Assembly: GCA_018241225.1 (NCBI GenBank)
Contig: JAFEEG010000001.1
Span: 310,001 to 374,000, forward strand
Source: Pseudomonadota bacterium
GTDB taxonomy: Bacteria > Pseudomonadota > Gammaproteobacteria > Burkholderiales > Burkholderiaceae_C
Reading direction: 5' to 3'
Length of the DNA: 64,000 nt
Part shown: in pieces, positions 35,740 through 43,896 of the stretch
Layout of the letters: each line of letters starts with the position of its first letter
Position numbering within the stretch: the stretch's first letter is position 1
Notes under the pieces: model-generated
Database searches by the model: none
Seen by the model: the letters and a program-made list of their open reading frames with translations, nothing else
Told to the model about the DNA's origin: nothing
Translations under genes and position numbers: made by a program

Positions 35740-36583
35740 GCGACACCTCCTCGCCCAGGTAAGCCTGCAGCACCTTCGGATTGGCCGCGACTTCGACAGG
35801 CGTGCCCTCGGCAATCAGCGATCCAAAGTCCAGCACGTAAACACGATCCGACAAATCCATCACGACCTGCATGTCGTGTTCAATCATCAGAACCGCGACC
35901 CCGAACTCGTCTCGAATGTCGAGCGTGAAGCGCGCGATGTCTTCCTTCTCCTCGCGGTTCATGCCCGCAACGATTTCGTCGAGCAGCAGCAAGCGAGGCT
36001 CGCACGCCAGCGCGCGCCCCAGTTCGACCCGCTTCTGCTGACCATAGGCCAATTGAGAGACTAGCTTGTCTCGCAGCCCTTCGATCTCCAGGAATTCAAT
36101 GATCTGTTCGACCTTCTCGCGCGCGGCGATCTCTTCGCTGCGCGGACGACCCCAGTGCAGGAGGGACTCCAGCACGGAATAGCGGAAGTGGATGTGACGC
36201 CCTACCAGCAAGTTCTCGATCACCGTACCGTGGCGGAAGAGCGCAAGGTTCTGAAAAGTTCGTCCGATGCCGAGCCGCGCGAAATCCGAGGATTTCAACC
36301 CCGCCACATCCTTGCCTTGGAACAGAATCTGGCCATCGCTGGGTGGTAACACTCCGCTGATCAGATTGAAGGTGGTAGTCTTGCCTGCGCCATTGGGACC
36401 GATCAGGCTCACAATCTCGCCGGGCAGAACCTTCAGGCTCACGTCATTGACGGCCTTGACCCCACCGAAGCGCTTGGATGTCTTGCGGGCTTCGAGCACA
36501 GGTTGCGTATTCGCGCCCACCGTCGAATCCACAACCTGCGTGCTGCAGTGCTGGGCCTCTAGGGGCAAGCTAGCAGGTTTCAT
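35732..36583 (-). CDS. livG: ABC transporter ATP-binding protein, LivG-like, module 2
   Basis: A 283-residue ATPase with Walker A GPNGAGKTT, GRTFQN, Walker B LLLLDEIVAGM and the C-terminal AYLGEE typical of LivG. The Walker B region has DEIVAG instead of DEPxxG, a substitution seen in some LivG proteins. About 30 poorly conserved residues precede the ATPase core. ATG 36583 overlaps the livF stop (ATGA) and has AAGAGG upstream; a GTG three codons earlier is possible. Confidence 0.91.
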   Translation of the reverse strand: MKPASLPLEAQHCSTQVVDSTVGANTQPVLEARKTSKRFGGVKAVNDVSLKVLPGEIVSLIGPNGAGKTTTFNLISGVLPPSDGQILFQGKDVAGLKSSDFARLGIGRTFQNLALFRHGTVIENLLVGRHIHFRYSVLESLLHWGRPRSEEIAAREKVEQIIEFLEIEGLRDKLVSQLAYGQQKRVELGRALACEPRLLLLDEIVAGMNREEKEDIARFTLDIRDEFGVAVLMIEHDMQVVMDLSDRVYVLDFGSLIAEGTPVEVAANPKVLQAYLGEEVSHA

Positions 36584-37410
36584 GACAGCCACCTCTTGCG
36601 GCGCTTGTAGTGCTTCACGTCTTTCATGTGAGTACGCCCCGCCTGCGAGGACAGGCCCAGATAGAACTCGCGGACGTCCTGGTTGCGGCGCAGTTGCTCG
36701 CTGGTGCCGTCGAGCACCACACGGCCGTTTTCCATGATGTAGGCGTAGTCGGCGATCGCCAGCGCACGGCTCGCGTTCTGCTCCACCAAAAGAATGGTCA
36801 GTCCAGACGACTGGCGAAGACGCGTGATGCAGCTGAAGATTTCCGCCACGATCAGCGGCGCCAGGCCCAACGAGGGCTCATCAAGCGCGAGCATCTTCGG
36901 TTGACTCATAAGCGCCCGGCCGATGGCCACCATCTGCTGTTCGCCGCCTGACAGGTAGCCGGCAATCTGCCGCCGCTTGTCCGCCAACCGGGGAAAGAGT
37001 CCATAGACATAGTCGCGCGCCTCGGCCAGCTTTCCAGCCCCTTGCAAATGCGCGCCCACCACAAGGTTTTCGTCGACAGTCAGAGAAGCAAAAAGACGGC
37101 GCCCTTCGGGCACCTGAACCATGCCGCGCTTGACGATGGACGGCGCGGGCGCGTGTTCGACGGCCTCGCCAAACAATTGAATCGCCCCCTTCTCTATTTC
37201 CCCGTCCTCGGCGTCGAGTACACCGGAAATGGCCTTCAGGACGCTGGACTTTCCGGCGCCATTGGATCCGAGCAGCGCCACGATCTGGCCGGTGCGCACC
37301 TCAAGCGACACGTCACGGACAGCCTCGATCGCACCGCCATAGACGATCTGTATGTTGTGCACGGCGAGAGCCGGCACAGCGATGGGAATCGTTGAAGATG
37401 AGGCAGTCAT
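36580..37410 (-). CDS. livF: ABC transporter ATP-binding protein, LivF-like, module 2
   Basis: A 276-residue ATPase with Walker A GSNGAGKSS, signature LSGGEQQ and Walker B LALDEPSLGL. The C-terminus is an extended basic/aromatic tail (VKHYKRRKRWLS) like that of the module 1 LivF. It is the first gene of the second liv operon. I use ATG 37410; a TTG at 37419 is also in frame. The motif A operator ends only 14 nt upstream, leaving little room for a leader. Confidence 0.9.
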   Translation of the reverse strand: MTASSSTIPIAVPALAVHNIQIVYGGAIEAVRDVSLEVRTGQIVALLGSNGAGKSSVLKAISGVLDAEDGEIEKGAIQLFGEAVEHAPAPSIVKRGMVQVPEGRRLFASLTVDENLVVGAHLQGAGKLAEARDYVYGLFPRLADKRRQIAGYLSGGEQQMVAIGRALMSQPKMLALDEPSLGLAPLIVAEIFSCITRLRQSSGLTILLVEQNASRALAIADYAYIMENGRVVLDGTSEQLRRNQDVREFYLGLSSQAGRTHMKDVKHYKRRKRWLS

Positions 37411-37423
37411 CGCATTCAATTAT

Positions 37424-37443
37424 TAGTCCGTCGCGTCGGTCTT
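37424..37443. promoter_or_regulatory. motif A operator, copy d
   Basis: TAGTCCGTC-GC-GTCGGTCTT, one mismatch from the palindrome, directly upstream of livF of module 2. On the minus strand TAATAA (37420-37425) at its edge could be the -10 box, which would make the mRNA nearly leaderless. Confidence 0.7.
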
Positions 37444-37483
37444 TGAATTGGACGAATTATGTAGAGAGCAGGGTCAAATCGAT

Positions 37484-38755
37484 CTAGGAGTTACCCGTAG
37501 CGGCGCCCGATGTACCCAGGAGAAGTTCCTTGAGCGGCACCGTTGCCTCGGCAAGCCGGTCGGCGTCAACAGCCACGGCCTGCGCCAGCGCGCGGCGAGC
37601 CAGCATGAAGTCCGCTGGGCGATTGACTGCGTCGACGGCCAACAGGCGTGTGCCCCGCAGATAGAAAGCGCAGAAGCTACGCGTCAGAGGATCGCCGCGC
37701 AGTACGCATTGGTCATAGCCTTGAGAAAGGCCCGCCATCTGCAGCTTGACGTCGTACTGGTCGGACCAGAACCACGGCACGCTGTGGTTGGGCTTGGGTT
37801 TTCCGCAAAGCCAGGAGGCGGCAGCGCGGGCTTGTTCGAGCGCGTTGGGCACCGATTCAAGCCGCAATTCGCGATCGTAGAGCGCGTGACGCTGCAGCGC
37901 GCAGTCCCCGGCCGCCACGATGTCAGGGTCAGCCGTGCGCGCGAGGTCGTCGACAGAGATCCCGCTGTCGCCCGCAAGGCCGGCCTCCGATGCGACCTCG
38001 ATGTTCGGGAGCATGCCGATCCCGGCCACCACCAAGTCGGCGGGAACGCGCTGGCCATCACTGCAAAGAACGGTCACGATGCGACCGCCCTCGCATTCCA
38101 CGCAATCGATGCCGACGCCCGTCATGATTTCCACGCCCGCCTCGCGGTGCACGCTCTCGTAGAACCGTGAGACTTCGGGCCCTGCGACACGCGCCAGCAC
38201 GCGGGGCTGCGCTTCGATCACCGTGACATCAGCCCCCAGTCTGCGCGCCGACGCGGCCACTTCGAGCCCCACATAGCCGCCACCCACCACGACCAGGCGA
38301 GCCCCGGGACCGAGACTTGCACGAATGCCATCGGCGTCGGCCATCGTGCGCAAGTGGAACAGGTTCGCTGGTGGGTTTTGGCGGTCGATGCCCTCGCACA
38401 CGAGCGGTCGCGGTCGACCGCCGGTGCACAGCGCCAGCTTGGCGTAGCGAAGTACCGTGCCATCCGCAAGCGTCACGGCGTGCGCCATCCGGTCGATCGA
38501 TACCATACGAGCACCCTGCAACAGCTCGACCTGCGCCGCCTCATACGCTGCTGCAGGCCGCAGCGCCAGCGCAGTGGCGTCAGATTTTCCCAGCAGGTAT
38601 GCTTTGGACAATGGGGGGCGCTGGTAAGGCACTCCTCCTTCATCGCCGAGCAGGACGATGCGGCTCTCCCAGCCGCCCTGACGTGCAGCCACCGCGAGTT
38701 CGCTGCCCGCATGCCCTGCGCCGACAATGAGCAATCCACAATCTTGCGTCTCCAT
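37484..38755 (-). CDS. NAD(P)H:ferredoxin reductase, FAD-dependent
   Basis: A 423-residue pyridine nucleotide-disulfide-fold flavoprotein of the putidaredoxin/rhodocoxin reductase type. The FAD motif VGAGHAGSELA is at 11-21. PYQRPPLSKAYL, the NAD(P) motif VVGGGYVGLEVA and the second FAD motif AAGD follow. It would pass electrons from NAD(P)H to a [2Fe-2S] ferredoxin such as the one at 62652, and on to the Rieske oxygenase at 60703-62489. It stands alone, with a motif A operator upstream (38791), the same operator type that controls the oxygenase. GGGG precedes ATG 38755. Confidence 0.88.
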   Translation of the reverse strand: METQDCGLLIVGAGHAGSELAVAARQGGWESRIVLLGDEGGVPYQRPPLSKAYLLGKSDATALALRPAAAYEAAQVELLQGARMVSIDRMAHAVTLADGTVLRYAKLALCTGGRPRPLVCEGIDRQNPPANLFHLRTMADADGIRASLGPGARLVVVGGGYVGLEVAASARRLGADVTVIEAQPRVLARVAGPEVSRFYESVHREAGVEIMTGVGIDCVECEGGRIVTVLCSDGQRVPADLVVAGIGMLPNIEVASEAGLAGDSGISVDDLARTADPDIVAAGDCALQRHALYDRELRLESVPNALEQARAAASWLCGKPKPNHSVPWFWSDQYDVKLQMAGLSQGYDQCVLRGDPLTRSFCAFYLRGTRLLAVDAVNRPADFMLARRALAQAVAVDADRLAEATVPLKELLLGTSGAATGNS

Positions 38756-38790
38756 GCTTACCCCTATGAACTGCCTCGCAGCGTCATTTA

Positions 38791-38810
38791 TAGTCCGACC
38801 CGTCGGTCTA
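38791..38810. promoter_or_regulatory. motif A operator, copy e
   Basis: TAGTCCGAC-CC-GTCGGTCTA, with both arms matching the consensus, between the reductase (minus) and the second TetR gene (plus). Minus-strand TATAAA overlaps its edge and can serve as the reductase -10 box. Confidence 0.74.
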
Positions 38811-38894
38811 ATCTTAATTCCATAGAGCCGGAAATGCAATGAGCCAGCCATCCGCCTGGCAGACGAGCGGTCCAATGGCTGCAGGAGAAGTGCG

Positions 38895-39503
38895 ATGACG
38901 CGTGTGCGTGCGGACGACTACGAGGCAAAGAAAAAAACCATCCTGAACAAGGCCGCGCCCCTGATCGCGCGCAAGGGTTTCGATGTCGCCACCATGATGG
39001 ACGTGGCCAAGGCCTGTGGCACCTCCAAGTCACACCTCTACCACTACTTTCCGTGCAAGGAGGATCTGCTCTACGCCATCGTGAACGAATACATCGCGCG
39101 GCAGTTGGCGGAACTCACGCGCATCGTGGGTCTACCCCTGCCAGCCGAGGAGCGCTTCTCACAGTTCATCGACACATTCGTGCAGGGCGCAGCGCGCTCG
39201 CGCGACGAGCACCTGATGCTGATGAACGACATCAAGTTCCTGCCCAAGCCCCAACTCGACCAGATCCGCCGGATGGAGGTCGACATGACCGAGTTGATGG
39301 AAAACCTGCTGTGCGAAATCAACCCCGAACTCATGGCGGAGGAGCGCATGCAGAAGCCCTATGCGCTATTGCTATTCGGGATGATGATCTGGATGTTCTC
39401 GTGGTACCGCCGCGCCGGTCCGATCGCGCCACGCGAACTCGCACAGCGCATCTCGCTCTTGTTCATCCATGGCTTCAAGGCCCTGCCGCTGGAATCGGAC
39501 TAA
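38895..39503 (+). CDS. TetR family repressor 2
   Basis: A 202-residue TetR regulator and paralogue of the one at 30028. Both share the RVRxDDYExK opening, the DVAKACGTSKSHLYHYF-like recognition helix and a C-terminal helix bundle with a W-Y-R segment. The near-identical recognition helices explain how both could bind the same palindromes. The ATG has GCAGGAG upstream. The motif A operator at 38791 lies 84 nt before it. Effector unknown; acyl-CoA is plausible for the subgroup. Confidence 0.9.
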   Translation: MTRVRADDYEAKKKTILNKAAPLIARKGFDVATMMDVAKACGTSKSHLYHYFPCKEDLLYAIVNEYIARQLAELTRIVGLPLPAEERFSQFIDTFVQGAARSRDEHLMLMNDIKFLPKPQLDQIRRMEVDMTELMENLLCEINPELMAEERMQKPYALLLFGMMIWMFSWYRRAGPIAPRELAQRISLLFIHGFKALPLESD

Positions 39504-39674
39504 CTACACCCCCATTACGGGTTCCATCCGCCTGCGAAAGGCAAGGGCCACGCGCGTGGGCAGGCAACCACTCCCGAAAATCCAGCGGAACACCTCGCGC
39601 AAGCACGAGGCCGAGTGGCTTCGCGGTGTCACCGAGCACCTGGCAAGGGAAGAACCGCACAAGCCCGAAGCACC

Positions 39675-41228
39675 TCAATTCACCGATCGCTGTTTGTCCT
39701 TCCAGTAGGGGTCGCGCAGGACGTTCTTCATGATCTTGCCAGCGCCAGACAGCGGCAGCGCGTCGCGGAACACGACCTGACGTGGGCATTTGTAGTTCGC
39801 GATCAGCGTGCGACAGTGATCAATGATCTCCTGCTCGGTGAGGCTGCGGCCTTCCTTCAGCGTCACGACGGCCAGCACCGCCTCGCCCCATCTCTCGTCG
39901 GGCACACCGATCACAGCACACTCACGCACCGCGGGGTGCGCGTGCACAGCGTTCTCTACCTCGCGCGAATAGATGTTCTCGCCGCCGCTGATGATCATGT
40001 CCTTCACGCGGTCGACAATGTAGATGAAGCCATCTTCGTCCATCCAGGCGCCGTCGCCGGTATGCATCCACCCATTGCGGATGGCGGTGGCCGTGGCCTC
40101 GGGCTTCTTCCAGTAGCCCAGCATCACCTGCGCGCCGCGCACCGCGATCTCGCCGGGCGTGCCGCGCGGCAATTCCTTGCCTTCGGCGTCCACGATCTTC
40201 ACGTCCACGCCGTAGGAGGCGCGGCCCGCGGCGGCGCGCCGCGCCTTGCCGTGCTCGCCGTCGAAGTGGAAGCGCCAGGGCAGGCTCACCGTGAGCGCAG
40301 CCGTCTCGGTCATACCGTAGCCCTGGATGAATTCCCACGTGGGCAGTTTCTCGATGGCGGCGGTCAATACTGTGTCGGGCATGGGCGAGGCGCCGTATTC
40401 GCAATAGCGCACGCTGGTGAGGTCGTACTTCGCGAAGTCCGCGTGGTTCAGCATCATGTTGATCATGGTCGGCACGAACAGCACGTAGTTGATGCGGTGC
40501 CTCTGGATCGCCTCGAAGGCCAGCACCGCATCGAACTTGGGCAGGCACACGTGTGTGCCGCCGGCCAGCGTGAGCGCCAGGGCCGGGGATGCACCGGCCA
40601 GGTGGAACAGCCCCGCCGAATGCATGTACACCGTCTGATCGGAAAAGTGCAGCGTGGCGATCCAGTTGACCGAGGCCGAGATGAAGTTGGCGTGCGACAG
40701 CATCACGCCCTTGGGGTGGCCGGTGGTGCCGCCCGTGTAGTAAATGCCGCACAGCTCGTCGTTGCTGCCGCTTTCGTCGGGCATGGGCTCGCTACGTTCG
40801 GCCAGCGCTTCCCATGCATGCATGCCGTTGAGCGCGGGGGCGTCGCCCATGTGCACCACGTGCGCCATGGGATGGCCGGCCAGCAGGTCGCCCACCTGGG
40901 GCGCAAAGGCGTCGTCCACCACCAGGGCCGCGCACTCGGCGTCCTTCAGGCTGTAGACGTTTTCCGCCACGGCCCAGCGGGTGTTCAGCGGCACCAGCAC
41001 CAGGTTGGCCCAGGCCGCGGCAAAGAACAGTTCGATGTAGTTATCGCTGTTGAGTGCGAGCACCGCGAGCCGGTCGCCCCGCCGCAGACCCAGGCCGCGC
41101 AGACCGGCCGCCAGGCGCGGCACGCGGCGGCCTATCTCGGCCCAGCTGCGCTTGCGGTCGTTGTAGATGGTGGCAGTGGCGCGGTGACGCGTCTGGACGG
41201 CACGCGCGAGACATTGTGTCAACTGCAT
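39675..41228 (-). CDS. AMP-dependent acyl-CoA synthetase/ligase
   Basis: A 517-residue adenylating ligase, similar in size and layout to the one at 3456. P-loop YTGGTTGHPKG is at 164-174. GYGMTETAA, HTGDGAW and the C-terminal catalytic Lys498 in GAGKIMK follow. Start ATG 41228; the open frame continues upstream into the neighbouring gene without a start signal. It is the final gene of the TRAP operon, suggesting that the acid imported by the TRAP system is converted to its CoA ester. The 171-nt gap to the convergent TetR gene shows no clear terminator. Confidence 0.91.
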   Translation of the reverse strand: MQLTQCLARAVQTRHRATATIYNDRKRSWAEIGRRVPRLAAGLRGLGLRRGDRLAVLALNSDNYIELFFAAAWANLVLVPLNTRWAVAENVYSLKDAECAALVVDDAFAPQVGDLLAGHPMAHVVHMGDAPALNGMHAWEALAERSEPMPDESGSNDELCGIYYTGGTTGHPKGVMLSHANFISASVNWIATLHFSDQTVYMHSAGLFHLAGASPALALTLAGGTHVCLPKFDAVLAFEAIQRHRINYVLFVPTMINMMLNHADFAKYDLTSVRYCEYGASPMPDTVLTAAIEKLPTWEFIQGYGMTETAALTVSLPWRFHFDGEHGKARRAAAGRASYGVDVKIVDAEGKELPRGTPGEIAVRGAQVMLGYWKKPEATATAIRNGWMHTGDGAWMDEDGFIYIVDRVKDMIISGGENIYSREVENAVHAHPAVRECAVIGVPDERWGEAVLAVVTLKEGRSLTEQEIIDHCRTLIANYKCPRQVVFRDALPLSGAGKIMKNVLRDPYWKDKQRSVN

Positions 41229-41247
41229 GGTGCGATCCTGCAGCGCG

Positions 41248-42363
41248 CTAGAGCGCCGGAAATTTTTGGGGCGCAACATAGCGCGGGTAGCCGGAGGCCA
41301 CGCCATACTCGCTGATGCCGATGCCACTGTCGCCCTCCGACGTGACGCGCACCACGTGGTCGGACAGGGTGCGCGCGCGCTCGCGGATGGCGGCATCGTC
41401 GAGATTCCACACGTCGTGCCCCTCGTGGTAGGGGCCGCGGTCGTCGCCATGGTTCCAGCCGCCGAAGCCGCCGTACAGCCCGCCCTTGAGATAGAAGCGC
41501 GCGGGCAAGCCCTCCACGCGCAACTGGCGAGGCAGTCCGTGCTCGAACTCCAGCCGCAGGTCGGCATGTGCGATGGTCTGACCCATCGGGTCGTCGGCCC
41601 AGGCGATCTCGTGCTCCACGCGCGTGGCCTCGCGCACGGCCACGACGCCGTCTGCGCCGCGCTGGAATTCGCTGCACGAAAGATAGTACGGCGCGCCCGG
41701 CTCCCGCTCCTTGAGGAAGATGGAGACGGCGCTGTGCTGCATCTGGAGCATCGACCAGGTCCAGAAGAGCTTGGTGTGGGTCTGCACGGGCGGTCTGTCG
41801 TGATCGGTGCGCATCTCCGAGCGGATACCCCAGGAGCGGTCGCGCTGGCCCCACCAGTCGCCGGCGGTCAGCTCGTAGCGCTTGCCGTCGGCCACCAGCC
41901 AACCGCGCCAGCGCCCGAACTGCGCAACGCGGGCCAAATCTTCCTCGACCTCGCCCTTGCGCTCGCGAAAGCTCTGCTTTTCCTGCGCAGCGGGGAAAGT
42001 CGGGTCGAAGCGCAGGTCGAACGAGAGGCCCGATGCGTTCTCGGCCAGCGTGAGGTGATGCACGCCGCTGCGCAAGTCCACCTCCAGCCGCAGCGGGCCG
42101 ACCTCGATCTCAAGAGGCCGCGCGCCCAGTCGGCGTGAGGCGCGGAAGTTGAACTGCCGCCGGCCGATGGTCACGCCCGCGAAGCCGTCCATCACACCGC
42201 GGTTGGGGTAGTAGCCGACGCCCGCGTCGAAGATCCAGGGCGTGCCGTCCAGCGGGTGCGCGGTATACCAGTAGCGCTCGGTGAAGCGCGGGTCGCCGTT
42301 GCCGGCGCGCGCGAAGGTGCCCGGCGTCTGGTGGCCCAGCAGGTCGTCTTGCGCAGTGAGCAT
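41248..42363 (-). CDS. uncharacterised protein, possible CrtC/AttH-type lipocalin-like fold
   Basis: A 371-residue protein without signal peptide or membrane segments, rich in aromatic residues and predicted beta strands. Segments such as RFTERYWYTAHPLDG, GDWWGQRDRSWGIR and a C-terminal GGFGGWNHGDDRGPY recall the two-lipocalin CrtC/AttH-like proteins, but I am not sure of the family. AAGGAG stands ten nt before ATG 42363. It lies between a 152-residue unknown protein and the acyl-CoA ligase in the TRAP operon. A binding or hydrating role on a hydrophobic intermediate is speculative. Confidence 0.55.
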   Translation of the reverse strand: MLTAQDDLLGHQTPGTFARAGNGDPRFTERYWYTAHPLDGTPWIFDAGVGYYPNRGVMDGFAGVTIGRRQFNFRASRRLGARPLEIEVGPLRLEVDLRSGVHHLTLAENASGLSFDLRFDPTFPAAQEKQSFRERKGEVEEDLARVAQFGRWRGWLVADGKRYELTAGDWWGQRDRSWGIRSEMRTDHDRPPVQTHTKLFWTWSMLQMQHSAVSIFLKEREPGAPYYLSCSEFQRGADGVVAVREATRVEHEIAWADDPMGQTIAHADLRLEFEHGLPRQLRVEGLPARFYLKGGLYGGFGGWNHGDDRGPYHEGHDVWNLDDAAIRERARTLSDHVVRVTSEGDSGIGISEYGVASGYPRYVAPQKFPAL

Positions 42364-42366
42364 GGA

Positions 42367-42825
42367 TCAGGTCTCCTTGGATTCGGTCATGGCGGAAAAA
42401 TCGGTGCGCGGCACGTGGCGGCGCTCGGCGGCCACGGCCTGGCGCAGCGCGCCACGCAGCAGGCCGTCGAGCGCATCCAGCGTGGCGCCCGCGGGCACGG
42501 TGCCGAACAGCCAATCCGCCAGCTGGCGAGAGCGGGCGCGCGCGGCTTCCAGCGGGTCGGCCTCCTGCGGCGCGGCGGGCAGCCGCATGCCGGCGAGACG
42601 CGCACGCTGCTCGAAGGCGACGATGCCATGGGCGAGCGCGGCTTCTTCCTCGTGCAGCATCGCACCGGACCAGTCGACCATGCGCTCGAGCTTGGACAGG
42701 ATGTCGAGCACCGCGGCCAGTTGTGCGCGCCCGTGGTCGCTTTGCAGCTCGGGCTGCACAGCCTGCTTCAGGCCTTGCTGGGCCGCGGCAAGCAAGGCGC
42801 CGACAGGGCGCGTGCGCGAATTCAC
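42367..42825 (-). CDS. uncharacterised 152-residue protein
   Basis: A small, mostly helical, alanine- and leucine-rich soluble protein with no motif that I recognise. Its ATG overlaps the stop of the phosphotransferase gene (ATGA) and its stop is three nt from the next start, so it is translated as part of the operon. The tight coupling suggests that it works with the aminoglycoside-phosphotransferase-like protein, perhaps as a partner. Nothing in the sequence gives a reaction. Confidence 0.7.
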   Translation of the reverse strand: MNSRTRPVGALLAAAQQGLKQAVQPELQSDHGRAQLAAVLDILSKLERMVDWSGAMLHEEEAALAHGIVAFEQRARLAGMRLPAAPQEADPLEAARARSRQLADWLFGTVPAGATLDALDGLLRGALRQAVAAERRHVPRTDFSAMTESKET

Positions 42826-43886
42826 GGCGCCTCCTCGATCAGCCGCAGCATCTGCATGACCGTGGGCGCGAGCTGGAAGCCCATGGCCGCCATGCGCACG
42901 TCGCTCGCGCGGCCCGCTTGCACGCGACGCGCAGCGCCCAGGAGCATCGCGGCCGACTTGAACTGCGAGAGCACCGCGTAGTAGGCCAAGCGCGCCGGAT
43001 CCACCGCAATGCCGCTGCGCGCGCTATAGCGCGCATGGAAACGTGCGCGGGCCAGCAGGCCGCCAACCAGGTCCGAGCCGCTGGGCGCGAAGGCGCGCAG
43101 GCCGGCCCAGGCCAGGTCCTCGTGCGGGTCGCCCAGGTGCACGAGTTCCCAGTCGAGCACGGCGGTGATCTCGCCGCCCGCGCGCAGGAAGTTGCCCACG
43201 CGGTAGTCGCCATGCACCACCACGAGGTGGTCGGCCACAGGAGCGTGCGCCTCGAGCCAGCGCATGCCGTAATGCATGGCAGGCGGCAGAGGCGCATCGG
43301 GATGGCCGGCCTCGGTGGCCCAGCGCCCCACCTCGCGCAACGCGGCGTTCTCGCGTGTGAGCCCATCGGCCCAGCTCACCAGCGGCGATGCGCGCCAGTC
43401 GAAGGCGTGCAGCGCACCGAGCGCGTCGCTGAAGGCGTCGCCCAGTTGGGCCTGCTCCCGCGCATCGCGCTGCGCCACGCCGTTCCAGGGAGTAGGCGTG
43501 TCGCCCTCCACGCGCCGCACCACCATGAAGGGCGCGCCAAGCACGCCAGTGTCGTCGCAGGCCAGGAGCGCTTGCGGGATGGGCAGGACTTGTGCCTGCG
43601 CCAACGTGCGCAGCGCGAGGAATTCGGGGCCGGTTCGATACGGCGCGAACAGGCCGCCGGGGTCGCCCAGGCGCAGGATCAGGGCCTCCTCGCCCATCTG
43701 GGTTGCGGCCGTGAAGCCGATGGTGACCCAGGACATGCCCGCGGGATAGCGCCGCCAGCCAGAGACTTGCACCGGCAGGCCCCATTGCGCGCCGAGCCAG
43801 CGCGCCAGGCGCGCGGGCAGATCGGGGGCGGCGGGATCGAAGGCGGCTCGCGCCGCCGCGTATTCGTCGTTCACGGCAAGATCCAT
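42822..43886 (-). CDS. phosphotransferase family protein (APH / ACAD10-like)
   Basis: A 354-residue kinase-fold protein of the aminoglycoside phosphotransferase family. The catalytic loop HGDYRVGNFL and the metal-binding VLDWELVHLGDPHEDLAW segment are intact. Members located in acyl-CoA gene clusters, including the kinase-like part of human ACAD10/11, phosphorylate hydroxyacyl-CoA compounds so that the hydroxyl can be eliminated. A similar role is possible here; antibiotic resistance is unlikely. It follows the TRAP large permease by ten nt. Confidence 0.86.
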   Translation of the reverse strand: MDLAVNDEYAAARAAFDPAAPDLPARLARWLGAQWGLPVQVSGWRRYPAGMSWVTIGFTAATQMGEEALILRLGDPGGLFAPYRTGPEFLALRTLAQAQVLPIPQALLACDDTGVLGAPFMVVRRVEGDTPTPWNGVAQRDAREQAQLGDAFSDALGALHAFDWRASPLVSWADGLTRENAALREVGRWATEAGHPDAPLPPAMHYGMRWLEAHAPVADHLVVVHGDYRVGNFLRAGGEITAVLDWELVHLGDPHEDLAWAGLRAFAPSGSDLVGGLLARARFHARYSARSGIAVDPARLAYYAVLSQFKSAAMLLGAARRVQAGRASDVRMAAMGFQLAPTVMQMLRLIEEAP

Positions 43887-43896
43887 GGCGCGTCCG

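Noticed and set aside
42822..43886. Aminoglycoside resistance gene
   Set aside because: The fold is shared, but the acyl-CoA/TRAP operon context fits the ACAD10-like group instead.
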